Made by a program: the position numbers and the translations under genes. A stretch of DNA of 18,353 nucleotides from CAYOMP01 sp964405075 (GTDB lineage Bacteria > Bacillota > Clostridia > Lachnospirales > Lachnospiraceae): assembly GCA_964405075.1 (NCBI GenBank), contig CAYOMP010000040.1:1-18353 (forward strand). The letters run 5' to 3'. Every line of letters begins with the position of its first letter. Position 1 is the stretch's first letter. Below, in pieces: positions 7,965-15,711 of the stretch. The notes beneath the pieces were generated by a model that was not told where the DNA came from, did no database searches, and worked only from the letters and a program-made list of their open reading frames with translations.

Positions 7965-9980
7965 TTATTCTTTTTTATCGCCTCTATCGAATATATTTAA
8001 AAATTTCTGCCAAAGTGAAAGTTTTTCTTCCTTCTGCTCTACCTCTGTCACTTCTTCTTTCTCAATAGCCTGAGTTTTTATTACAAATAATACTGAATTA
8101 ACATTTGTATTCTTTTCTGATACGAAAGAAACTGTTTCTACATTTTTTCCGGTCATTGTATCAACTGTTTCGTCGATTGTGTCATTAATCTGAGTATCCA
8201 TATCAGAAGTTTCTTCCTTAAATGTATCTGTTCCATTAAGAAGTTCCTTTGTGCCTTTATACAAATCACTCGTACCTTGTGTAAGTTCTATTGAACCTTC
8301 ATAAAGGGTATTATATCCATTTAAAATTTGTGCAACCGCACCTGTATACTTGTTAATTCCTTCATCCAAAAGGGTATAATTATCCACTAGTTCATCAATA
8401 CCTTTTTTCAAAGTTTTCATATTTTTTGCCAAAGTTTCTAATGACGCTACAAGATTTTGTATGCTGGTATCAAATTCCTGATACTTGCTTTGCAATGTAG
8501 CTGCCCCTGTCATAAGCTGACCATTTTCACTATCTAAAGCTGCGCTTATTCCCGAAATCAACTGATTACTTCCATTGATGTATGCACAATCTGCTGCCAA
8601 TAATTTTTCAACTGTAATAAGTTTTCCTGCGGTTTCAATATATTCTTGGATAATTCCAGCACCTGAACCAGTTGAAATAGTTTCTGCTTCCTGATATCTT
8701 GTAGCCAAAGTAATTGCTTCTTCATCACCAGCGCCTACTAACTCTTGCATTTTGACTATTACTGCATATGCTCCCTCACTCTCAACAAATGTCTGATACA
8801 GAGTTCTTTGAATACTTGTAATTCCAAGACCTTCAATCATTTGCTCATTTTGCATAACAAGTGTATCTACACTATCTAGTCCCGCATCATTAAGTGCCTG
8901 ATAATACTGGTCAACACTACCATCCATGGTTTCCAGTCCAGCTACCAACGAATCAATACCCTCCTGAATTTGCGAAGAACCTTTAGCCAACTTGGTAAGA
9001 TTATCCGTGTTAATATCAACCTCACTTAAAGAACTCTGGATTGTCTTCAATGCATCAAGTACCTGTGCTGAACCACTTGTTAAGGTATATGACTGTTCAT
9101 CTAGTGTGTATAATGCTTCTTGTATAGTCTTTATGCCATCATTTAGCTTTTTCGCTCCATCATCTAACGAACCCGCACCATCATTTAATTCTATAGCACC
9201 ATCATTCAATTCTGATATTGCATCCTGTATTTCTTTCACTTTATCCTGTAGCTCACCATCGTCCATTTCCATATTTAGATTAAGCTTTACACCATTTATA
9301 TTTATTTCCTTCATCTCGAAGTCTTCTACATCGGCTGTAATTGATATTTCCTTCCCCTTTCCCGGAAGAATAATGTAAGAAAGTTGTTTATCTGATGCAA
9401 CATTTGCAATTGTAGCATCTTCTGCTACAATATTTGAGCATTTTTCTGCGTCTAAAAGAATTGTTGCCTGTAGTGCATATCCTTCCCAGAAGGATTCATC
9501 ACACTTATCATTTTGTTCAATTGATATTTTAATCTCCAATTTTCCCGACATTCCGGCAATTTCATCTGGCGCATATTCTTTTCCATCTATATAATAGAAT
9601 ATTTTAATATTCCATGGAATGTCCTTTGTATCAAGATTTCCCTGATAATATACTTTTTCCGCATCAGAATGAAGGCTTATTTTATCCCCATCTACGCTTA
9701 TTTTATCTGTGGTTGTCATGTTGCGTACATCCGTATAGTTTCCATAATCAACAATATCCCCACCAGAAAAAACATTTACGACATAAACACCCGTTACATT
9801 TCCATTGGCATCCGCCATAGTATATACGATTTCCTCTTTTTCACTTGGAATCTCTGATGCAAATGCTGTAGCAAAATCTCCCATTAAAAGTACTCCTGCA
9901 AGGAGTAATGCTGTTATATGTTTTCCCTTTTTTGTAATTTTATTTCTGGTTTTATTTAAAAGCTTATTAGTTTTTTTCAT
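7965..9980 (-). CDS. Secreted LxxG-repeat protein partnered with MMPL transporter
   Basis: A protein of 671 residues. I start it at ATG 9980, which has AAAGGAG upstream and lies one base after the stop of the transporter gene; the in-frame ATG at 10019 would overlap the transporter. The N-terminus is a basic region plus hydrophobic core (about 22-42) ending ATAFAS, a likely signal peptide. A folded region (about 45-235) follows, then two blocks of L-x-x-G repeats (about 257-285 and 545-600) separated by long helical sequence, and a charged end containing a short amphipathic segment. Such YhgE/Pip-like heptad repeats occur in proteins encoded beside MMPL/RND transporters in Clostridia. No clear C-terminal membrane anchor is present, so it may be an extracellular, coiled-coil accessory to the transporter. 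The cargo is unknown. Confidence 0.75.
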   Translation of the reverse strand: MKKTNKLLNKTRNKITKKGKHITALLLAGVLLMGDFATAFASEIPSEKEEIVYTMADANGNVTGVYVVNVFSGGDIVDYGNYTDVRNMTTTDKISVDGDKISLHSDAEKVYYQGNLDTKDIPWNIKIFYYIDGKEYAPDEIAGMSGKLEIKISIEQNDKCDESFWEGYALQATILLDAEKCSNIVAEDATIANVASDKQLSYIILPGKGKEISITADVEDFEMKEININGVKLNLNMEMDDGELQDKVKEIQDAISELNDGAIELNDGAGSLDDGAKKLNDGIKTIQEALYTLDEQSYTLTSGSAQVLDALKTIQSSLSEVDINTDNLTKLAKGSSQIQEGIDSLVAGLETMDGSVDQYYQALNDAGLDSVDTLVMQNEQMIEGLGITSIQRTLYQTFVESEGAYAVIVKMQELVGAGDEEAITLATRYQEAETISTGSGAGIIQEYIETAGKLITVEKLLAADCAYINGSNQLISGISAALDSENGQLMTGAATLQSKYQEFDTSIQNLVASLETLAKNMKTLKKGIDELVDNYTLLDEGINKYTGAVAQILNGYNTLYEGSIELTQGTSDLYKGTKELLNGTDTFKEETSDMDTQINDTIDETVDTMTGKNVETVSFVSEKNTNVNSVLFVIKTQAIEKEEVTEVEQKEEKLSLWQKFLNIFDRGDKKE

Positions 9981-9981
9981 A

Positions 9982-12024
9982 TCATTTTGCTCCTTTCTTA
10001 CCGATAAATGTTCTATCAAACATATATAAAAATCCTGGCAGTATAAACAATACTGAAATTAATGAACAAACTGAACCTCTACCCAACAAAAATCCCAACT
10101 GTGATAGTAATCCATGTGTTGATATTATTCCAAGTAAAGTCCCCACAATTGCCAGTGTCAATCCTGATGTTAAGATAGAAACCGTAACATTAGATATTGT
10201 CTGAACAACACTTTCTTTTTTTCCCATGCTCAATCGGTTTTCTTTATATCTGTCTGTAAATAATATTGCATAATCTACAGTTGCACCTAACTGAATAGAA
10301 CTGATAATCAGATAGGCTATGTAAAATATATTAGAATCCATATAGTAAGGAAAAGATAAATTAATCCAGATAGATGTTTCTATTGTCAATACCAGAATAA
10401 CAGGCAATGATATTGACTTTATGGTTATAAGCAATACCAGAAATACTGCTCCAATTGCCACCAGATTTACTTTCATCATATCCACTTTAACTGTTTTCTC
10501 CAAATCATAGGTGCTTACACCCTCTCCTGCAAGATAATAGTTATCTGGATAATACCTGTTTGCACATTCCCTGATATTATCAATTAGTGCTGTTGTTTTT
10601 TCTCCCTCATATGGTACATTTACTGCAATTACCATTCTGCTGTAATTTTCCGATTCCAACAAACTCAAAGTATTTTCATCTAAATATTCATAAGGAATCT
10701 GTGCTCCTGCCATATTTACATAGGATATAATACTTGTTACTCCATTTAATCCATTTATCTCATCAGATAATACTTTTTCTGTAGCTGTATCTCCTTTTGG
10801 AACAAGTAGTACATATGTATCCTTCTCTCCAAATACATTTTGTATCGCTACTGTATCGTCCCCCAGTTTTGTTCCTTCCTCAAAGATATGTGAAGAGCCA
10901 TAATAGTAGCCATTGCTTATACTGCTTAAATAAGCTGGAATGATTAGTACAATAAAACATACTGCAAGTGGAATCATTATCTTTGATACAAGCCTTCCAA
11001 GTCCTTGAAAATCTGGCATTAGAGGACGATGTTTTGTTTTATCCATCCATTTACAAGTTGACAATATTAATCCCGGCATAAATAAAAATACTGTTACCAG
11101 TGAAAGTACAATTCCCTTTGCAAGTGCAATTCCTAAGTCAGGTCCAATTCTAAACCTCATAAGAACCAGTGCTAAAAACCCTATTACTGTAGTAAGTCCA
11201 CTAGAAAGAATTGATGACGTGGATTTTACCAGCGCATCTCGCATAGCAATCTCTGTATTGGATTCTTCTTTTCTGCATTCCCCAAAACGGTGAATCAAAA
11301 AAACAGAATAGTCCAAAGAAACTGCAAGCTGCAAAATACTTCCTGCGGCATTTGTAACAAAGGAAATTTCACCAAATATTAAGTTTGAACCTGCATTAAT
11401 AATAATTGCAATTCCAAGTCCCAATAGCACGACAATAGGTTCAATCCATGATGTTGTAGTTAAAATTAATATGATTAGCACCAACAATATTGCTACCACA
11501 GTTATTGTTTTAATTTCACCTACAGTACTTTCTGTTGCAATAGCCGTACTGACTGCTGAACCGGTCATTGCATTATCATCGCCTATAATCTCTCTGATAT
11601 CTGCCACAGTATCAATAATTGTATCTTCATCAATCGTAACAGAGAAAAGAGCATTGCCATCCTTGTAATAGGTTTCTACAATATCCTTGTCAACGCTTTC
11701 CAAGGGTTGTGTAATACCTATAGAATCATCAAGCCACTGTACCTCAATGACTCCGTCCACTTCCTCCAGTTGTTTTTTATATTGCAAAGCTTCCGAAATG
11801 CTCACATTATAAATCATTACTCTTGCATTAGGTATCCCACCATCAAATTCCGCCCTCATAGTATTTAAAGCCATAGTAGAAGCAGAATCCTCTGGAAGAT
11901 AAGAATTCATATCATAATTTACAGCCACTAATGGTCTGCAAAAAAACATACCTACTGCCATAATGACAAAAATAATTAATATCATTTTTCTGTGTTTGAT
12001 TACTTTATCATAAAATCTTTCCAC
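9982..12024 (-). CDS. MMPL/RND superfamily transporter
   Basis: A protein of 680 residues. The start is a GTG at 12024 with a perfect GGAGGT 6 nt upstream (12031-12036). A longer frame back to 12081 lacks such a site and would run through the likely promoter. The layout is a duplicated RND unit: TM1 (about 13-32), a large outer loop, TM2-6, a linker, TM7 (about 350-365), a second outer loop and TM8-12. The paired membrane motifs LDYSVFLIHRF (237-247) and VDYAILFTDRY (about 583-593) are the conserved Asp-Tyr positions of the MMPL/SSD fold. Gram-positive relatives export lipids or antimicrobials with the proton gradient. The operon partner is a secreted LxxG protein, and a TetR gene is divergent, as in drug- or lipid-responsive exporters. 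The substrate is not known. Confidence 0.87.
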   Translation of the reverse strand: MERFYDKVIKHRKMILIIFVIMAVGMFFCRPLVAVNYDMNSYLPEDSASTMALNTMRAEFDGGIPNARVMIYNVSISEALQYKKQLEEVDGVIEVQWLDDSIGITQPLESVDKDIVETYYKDGNALFSVTIDEDTIIDTVADIREIIGDDNAMTGSAVSTAIATESTVGEIKTITVVAILLVLIILILTTTSWIEPIVVLLGLGIAIIINAGSNLIFGEISFVTNAAGSILQLAVSLDYSVFLIHRFGECRKEESNTEIAMRDALVKSTSSILSSGLTTVIGFLALVLMRFRIGPDLGIALAKGIVLSLVTVFLFMPGLILSTCKWMDKTKHRPLMPDFQGLGRLVSKIMIPLAVCFIVLIIPAYLSSISNGYYYGSSHIFEEGTKLGDDTVAIQNVFGEKDTYVLLVPKGDTATEKVLSDEINGLNGVTSIISYVNMAGAQIPYEYLDENTLSLLESENYSRMVIAVNVPYEGEKTTALIDNIRECANRYYPDNYYLAGEGVSTYDLEKTVKVDMMKVNLVAIGAVFLVLLITIKSISLPVILVLTIETSIWINLSFPYYMDSNIFYIAYLIISSIQLGATVDYAILFTDRYKENRLSMGKKESVVQTISNVTVSILTSGLTLAIVGTLLGIISTHGLLSQLGFLLGRGSVCSLISVLFILPGFLYMFDRTFIGKKGAK

Positions 12025-12083
12025 TTTTTTACCTCCGTTCTTGAACATATATATTTTAATTGACATTTGTACGCTAGACATAT

Positions 12084-12110
12084 ATTATAATAGACAGTAC
12101 AAGAATACAA
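12084..12110 (-). promoter_or_regulatory. Candidate promoter for the MMPL operon
   Basis: On the minus strand TTGTAT (12105-12110) and TATAAT (12084-12089) are separated by 15 nt, short but usable; a shifted -10, TAATAT, would give 18 nt. Transcription would start about 50 nt before the GTG. Confidence is limited by the imperfect spacing. Confidence 0.45.
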
Positions 12111-12121
12111 CGCACAATAAA

Positions 12122-12134
12122 TTGCATTTTGCAA
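12122..12134. promoter_or_regulatory. Inverted repeat TTGCA-TTT-TGCAA, possible operator
   Basis: A perfect 5-bp inverted repeat around 3 bp, between the two divergent promoters and just upstream of both -35 boxes. The position suits a regulator site, but the repeat is short and A+T-rich, so chance is possible. Confidence 0.3.
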
Positions 12135-12139
12135 GATAA

Positions 12140-12167
12140 TTGACATTTTCTCGAAATTGTACATTAT
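12140..12167 (+). promoter_or_regulatory. Candidate promoter for the TetR-family gene
   Basis: TTGACA (12140-12145, perfect -35) and CATTAT (12162-12167) are spaced by 16 nt. This would start transcription roughly 70 nt before the ATG at 12245. The strong -35 is persuasive; the -10 is weak. Confidence 0.5.
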
Positions 12168-12173
12168 TTTTTA

Positions 12174-12189
12174 GACTTGTTTGCAAGTC
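12174..12189. promoter_or_regulatory. Inverted repeat GACTTG-TTTG-CAAGTC, possible TetR operator
   Basis: A perfect 6-bp inverted repeat with a 4-nt centre, 16 bp in all, within the usual TetR-operator size. It lies just after the predicted -10 of the TetR gene and before its ribosome site, where binding would autorepress. Whether it also controls the MMPL operon is less clear, since it is 64 bp from that -35. Confidence 0.4.
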
Positions 12190-12244
12190 CTTTGTACCAA
12201 ATTTGTATAAGTGGAAATTTACATATTTTCTAAGGAGAACAAAA

Positions 12245-12826
12245 ATGAATCAAGTAACCGATTTAAGAGTATATAAAACAAGAAAAGCTCGCTGTGAAAC
12301 TTTTTTAGTATTTATAAAAGAAACGTCCTTTGATAATATTACGGTAAATGAATTATGTGACAGAGCATTAATCAGAAGAGCTACTTTTTATAAGCATTTT
12401 GCCGACAAATACGATTTTTTTTCTTATTTCATTCGCTACTATCGTTCAGAGAGAATCGGCAATATTTCTGACCCTGTAAACAATGCTACCCTACAGACTT
12501 ATTGTACTCATTACTTTGAAAACTTTCTTGATTTTATACATGAAAACCATGCATTAGTTGACAACATATTTAAAAGCAATATGTTACCAGTAATTTTGGA
12601 TATTTTTTCAGAAGAAGTATATTCTCATATGCTGGAAATAATCAGAAGAAATAAACTACTGGATGGCAGGAAGGATTTATCCCCTGAAACTCTTTCTTCT
12701 TTTTATGCCGGTGGTATGGTTCAGATTCTAAAACATTGGACTAAAAATTCAAATCGCATAAGTGAAGAACAATTAAAATCAAATATGGCTGCCTTACTCA
12801 ATGCATTTACATTAAAGGAAAATTAG
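12245..12826 (+). CDS. TetR-family transcriptional regulator
   Basis: A protein of 193 residues. The ATG at 12245 has AAGGAG at 12232-12237; a longer in-frame extension to 12140 would cover the promoter and lacks a ribosome site. The N-terminal helix-turn-helix is clear at about 31-52 (ITVNELCDRALIRRATFYKHF), with the typical ATFYKHFxDK ending of recognition helix plus linker. The rest is helical, with no further recognised motif, and would form the ligand-binding and dimerisation part. It is divergent from the MMPL transporter operon across 220 bp, a standard arrangement for a repressor that senses a substrate of the pump and also represses itself. The ligand is unknown. No clear terminator was seen after the stop. 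Confidence 0.88.
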   Translation: MNQVTDLRVYKTRKARCETFLVFIKETSFDNITVNELCDRALIRRATFYKHFADKYDFFSYFIRYYRSERIGNISDPVNNATLQTYCTHYFENFLDFIHENHALVDNIFKSNMLPVILDIFSEEVYSHMLEIIRRNKLLDGRKDLSPETLSSFYAGGMVQILKHWTKNSNRISEEQLKSNMAALLNAFTLKEN

Positions 12827-12904
12827 TACTAAAAATTGTGACATTTTCTTCTAACTGCAAGCCATAATAGCAATTACCTAAACTCACAATTGTTCTAAAT
12901 CAAA

Positions 12905-12921
12905 TCACAAAAGTACTGTGA
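12905..12921. promoter_or_regulatory. Inverted repeat TCACA-N7-TGTGA upstream of the malic enzyme gene
   Basis: TCACAAAAGTACTGTGA is a 5-bp inverted repeat about 75 bp before the malic enzyme ATG. Related half-sites occur nearby: AATTGTGA at 12834-12841 and TCACAATT at 12884-12891 are exact complements. Several half-sites in 90 bp suggest a regulator site, but which protein binds cannot be said. TATAAT-like -10 boxes at 12934-12939 and 12955-12960 lie downstream without good -35 partners. Confidence 0.35.
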
Positions 12922-12996
12922 CTTTACCTTGAATATAATAGTTTAAAATGTTATTATAATAGGTAGAGATTTTTTTATAATGGAGGATAAATAATT

Positions 12997-14151
12997 ATGA
13001 CAACTAATGAAAAAGCATTGCTTTTACATGAAGAATGGAATGGAAAATTAGAAACTGTTTCTAAAACTCCTGTTAAATCAAGAGAAGATTTAAGTGTGGC
13101 TTACACTCCTGGTGTTGCTGAGCCTTGTAAGGTTATTGCAGAGGATAAGGAAGCTGCTTACAAATATACAATTAAAGCCAATACTGTAGCTGTTGTTTCA
13201 GACGGTAGTGCAGTTCTTGGTCTTGGAAATATTGGACCATATGCAGCTATGCCTGTTATGGAAGGTAAAGCTGTATTGTTTAAGGAATTTGGTAATGTTA
13301 ATGCAGTTCCTATCTGTCTTGATACTCAGGATACAGAAGAAATTATTAAGACTGTAGTTAATATTGCTCCAGCATTTGGCGGTATTAACCTTGAAGATAT
13401 TTCTGCTCCTAGATGTTTTGAAATTGAAGAAAGATTAAAAGAATTATTAGACATTCCTGTATTCCATGATGACCAGCATGGTACTGCTATCGTTGTATTA
13501 GCTGGTATTATCAACGGTTTGAAGGTTGTTGGCAAGACTAAAGAAGAATGTAAAGTTGTAGTTAATGGTGCTGGTTCTGCCGGTATTGCCATCACAAAAC
13601 TTTTATTAACATATGGATTCAAAAATATAACTATGTGTGACAAGGTTGGTATGTTATCAAAAAATACTCCTGACCTTAACTGGATGCAAAAACAAATGAC
13701 TGAAGTTACTAACCTTGAATGCAAGGAAGGTACTTTAGCTGACGCATTAAAAGGCGCTGATATTTTCGTTGGTGTATCTGCACCAAATATCGTTTCTGCT
13801 GAAATGGTTTCTTCAATGAATAAAGATGCTATCCTTTTTGCCATGGCTAATCCAGTTCCGGAAATTATGCCAGATGTAGCTAAAGCTGCCGGTGCTAAGG
13901 TTGTTGGTACTGGTCGTTCTGATTTTCCTAATCAGGTTAATAACGTTATTGCATTCCCTGGAATCTTCAAGGGTGCTTTAGAAGGACGTGCTACTCAGAT
14001 TACAGAAGAAATGAAATTAGCCGCTGCTACTGCATTGGCAAACTTAGTTGATGAAAGCGAATTAAATGAAGATAACATTATGCCTGCTGCTTTTGACCCT
14101 CGTGTTGCAGATGTTGTTAGCAAGGCTGTTATGGATCATATTAAAAGATAA
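12997..14151 (+). CDS. Malic enzyme (oxaloacetate-decarboxylating malate dehydrogenase)
   Basis: A protein of 384 residues, the usual length of the short bacterial form. It converts malate to pyruvate and CO2 with reduction of NAD(P). Visible landmarks are the catalytic tyrosine in AYTPGVAEPC (Y36), the lysine in GKAVLFKEFG (K91), the metal-binding acidic residues NLEDI (E133, D134) and FHDDQHGT (D158, D159), and the dinucleotide loop NGAGSAG (190-196). An aspartate follows the second strand of the nucleotide-binding fold (MCDK), which hints at NAD, but this is not decisive. GGAGG at 12982-12986 precedes the ATG by 10 nt. It is first in an operon with the radical SAM gene 3 bp after its stop. 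Its role is cytoplasmic carbon and redox balance between C4 acids and pyruvate. Confidence 0.95.
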   Translation: MTTNEKALLLHEEWNGKLETVSKTPVKSREDLSVAYTPGVAEPCKVIAEDKEAAYKYTIKANTVAVVSDGSAVLGLGNIGPYAAMPVMEGKAVLFKEFGNVNAVPICLDTQDTEEIIKTVVNIAPAFGGINLEDISAPRCFEIEERLKELLDIPVFHDDQHGTAIVVLAGIINGLKVVGKTKEECKVVVNGAGSAGIAITKLLLTYGFKNITMCDKVGMLSKNTPDLNWMQKQMTEVTNLECKEGTLADALKGADIFVGVSAPNIVSAEMVSSMNKDAILFAMANPVPEIMPDVAKAAGAKVVGTGRSDFPNQVNNVIAFPGIFKGALEGRATQITEEMKLAAATALANLVDESELNEDNIMPAAFDPRVADVVSKAVMDHIKR

Positions 14152-14154
14152 TAT

Positions 14155-15096
14155 ATGAGAAATAAAAGAATGTGGAATGATAAATTCTATCATTCCCTTG
14201 ACTATTATTTAAAAAATAATTTTAATGAAAAAATATATAAGCTATCCCTTAATGGTGGTATGACTTGCCCAAACAGGGATGGTACTCTTGGTAGTCGTGG
14301 TTGTATATTTTGTTCTGAGGGTGGGTCTGGAGATTTTGCTCAAAGTTCTACCCTTAGCATTACCAATCAAATTGAGAAAGCAAAAGAACTAGTCAAAAAC
14401 AAAACTACAGGAAATAAATATATAGCTTATTTTCAAGCATATACTAACACATACGCTCCTGTTGAATATTTAAGAAAAATATTTACAGAGGCAATTTCTC
14501 ATCCTGATATTTGCATTCTATCAATTGCTACCAGACCTGATTGTTTATCCGAAGAAATATTGAATTTGTTAGATGAGCTTAACCAAATCAAGCCTGTATG
14601 GATTGAACTTGGTTTACAAACTATTCATCCAAACACAGCTAAGCTTATCAGACGTGGATATGAGCTGGAATGCTTTGAAAAGGCTGTAGCTGACTTATCA
14701 GCAAGAAATATTGATATCATAGTTCACATGATACTTGGCTTACCAAATGAAAGTATGGACGATATGTTAGAAACAGCAAATTATATTTCTAATCTGCCAA
14801 TTCAGGGAATCAAATTACAATTATTGCATGTATTGAAAAATACAGATTTAGAAAAGTTATATTTTTCAAAGGAATTTCATATATTAACTTTAGAGGAATA
14901 TATTAGAATAGTAATTACAATTATCGAACATCTGCCTGAAAATATAGTAATACACCGTATTACCGGCGATGGTCCCAAATCTTTACTAATTGAGCCAAAA
15001 TGGAGTGCTAACAAGCGTTTAGTACTTAATTCAATTAATAAAGAATTCAAATTACAAAATACCTGGCAGGGTAAATATGCCGATAAGGAGGTCTAA
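14155..15096 (+). CDS. YhcC-type (TIGR01212) radical SAM protein
   Basis: A protein of 313 residues. The iron-sulfur cysteines are C38, C50 and C53 in the spacing C-x11-C-x2-C, within TCPNRDGTLGSRGCIFC, the signature of the YhcC/TIGR01212 group, not the common CxxxCxxC. Other family segments are STATRPD-like SIATRPDCL (123-131), ELGLQTIH and HMILGLPNE. Such proteins bind a 4Fe-4S cluster and cleave S-adenosylmethionine; the substrate of this family is not firmly known, and a link to tRNA or other RNA modification has been suggested. No clear ribosome site stands before ATG 14155; a second ATG at 14170 (MWNDKFYHSL) is an alternative. It begins 3 bp after the malic enzyme stop, so translation may depend on coupling. 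Confidence 0.9.
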   Translation: MRNKRMWNDKFYHSLDYYLKNNFNEKIYKLSLNGGMTCPNRDGTLGSRGCIFCSEGGSGDFAQSSTLSITNQIEKAKELVKNKTTGNKYIAYFQAYTNTYAPVEYLRKIFTEAISHPDICILSIATRPDCLSEEILNLLDELNQIKPVWIELGLQTIHPNTAKLIRRGYELECFEKAVADLSARNIDIIVHMILGLPNESMDDMLETANYISNLPIQGIKLQLLHVLKNTDLEKLYFSKEFHILTLEEYIRIVITIIEHLPENIVIHRITGDGPKSLLIEPKWSANKRLVLNSINKEFKLQNTWQGKYADKEV

Positions 15097-15099
15097 AAA

Positions 15100-15612
15100 A
15101 TGTCAGAGTCCCTTACACTTTATAAATTAATCATATTGTATATGTTGGACAAAGTAACATTTCCACTTAACAATGCTCAGATATCTGACTTTATGTTGAA
15201 CAAAGAATACACTACATATTTTGTCCTACAACAAGCTATTTCTGAACTGGTGGATTCAAACCTTATTAAGGAAGAGACTTTTAAGAGTACTACTCAATAT
15301 CATCTTACAGAAGAAGGACGTAATACTCTTGAATTCTTTGGTAACAAAATATCCGCTGCTATTATCGAAGACATCCACAGTTATTTGTCAGAGAAAAAAA
15401 TGGAATTAGTTAATGAAGTCGCCGCTGTTGCTGACTACTATAAATCTACTAATAATGACTATACTGTAGAATGTCGCATTAGAGAAAAGAATTCTGATTT
15501 AGTTACATTGGCTCTTTCAGTTCCTACTAAGGAACAGGCAGAAAGCATTTGTGCAAATTGGAAAATATCAAATCAGGAAGTATATGCATTTCTTATGGAT
15601 AAGCTTCTTTAG
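15100..15612 (+). CDS. DUF4364 family protein
   Basis: A protein of 170 residues, the usual family length. The start has a full AAGGAGGT upstream. The N-terminal half (about 1-75) resembles a winged helix: a helix pair around LYKLIILYMLDKV, then QISDFML..YTTYFVLQQAISEL..SNLI and a wing-like TQYHLTEEGRNTL. The C-terminal half is mixed helix and strand. DUF4364 (PF14277) is largely restricted to Clostridia and is typically placed after the YhcC-type radical SAM gene, as here with a 3-bp gap. A DNA-binding or regulatory role is reasonable from the fold but has not been assigned. It closes the malic enzyme operon before the bidirectional terminator. Confidence 0.88.
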   Translation: MSESLTLYKLIILYMLDKVTFPLNNAQISDFMLNKEYTTYFVLQQAISELVDSNLIKEETFKSTTQYHLTEEGRNTLEFFGNKISAAIIEDIHSYLSEKKMELVNEVAAVADYYKSTNNDYTVECRIREKNSDLVTLALSVPTKEQAESICANWKISNQEVYAFLMDKLL

Positions 15613-15649
15613 TTATTTTAAGATTAGTATAGGAGAATAAAGAATGTGC

Positions 15650-15671
15650 CTCAGCACATTTTAGTGCTGAG
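15650..15671. repeat. Perfect 8-bp hairpin CTCAGCAC / GTGCTGAG
   Basis: CTCAGCAC (15650-15657) and GTGCTGAG (15664-15671) close a 6-nt A+T loop. No T-run follows, so it is not a terminator by itself. It precedes the real terminator at 15684. AGGAG at 15631-15635 and an ATG at 15644 would encode only six residues (MCLSTF), so the hairpin may be a 3'-end stability structure instead. Confidence 0.6.
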
Positions 15672-15683
15672 CCCATGAATTTA

Positions 15684-15711
15684 AAAAGGGTTGCTTTAAT
15701 GCAACCCTTTT
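15684..15711. terminator. Bidirectional intrinsic terminator
   Basis: An 11-bp perfect stem, AAAAGGGTTGC (15684-15694) with GCAACCCTTTT (15701-15711), closes a 6-nt loop. T-runs on both strands let it end the rightward malic enzyme operon and the leftward exonuclease gene, whose stop codon lies within its arm. Confidence 0.88.

Noticed and set aside
12025..12081. N-terminal extension of the MMPL transporter
   Set aside because: The GTG at 12024 has a perfect GGAGGT, while the extension has no ribosome site and would place coding sequence against the promoter.
12905..12921. Rex (redox repressor) operator
   Set aside because: The half-sites are in the order TCACA...TGTGA, the reverse of the TTGTGA...TCACAA arrangement expected for Rex.
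13326..13844. Leftward open frame of 172 codons
   Set aside because: Fully antisense to the conserved malic enzyme sequence, with no ribosome site or recognisable domain.
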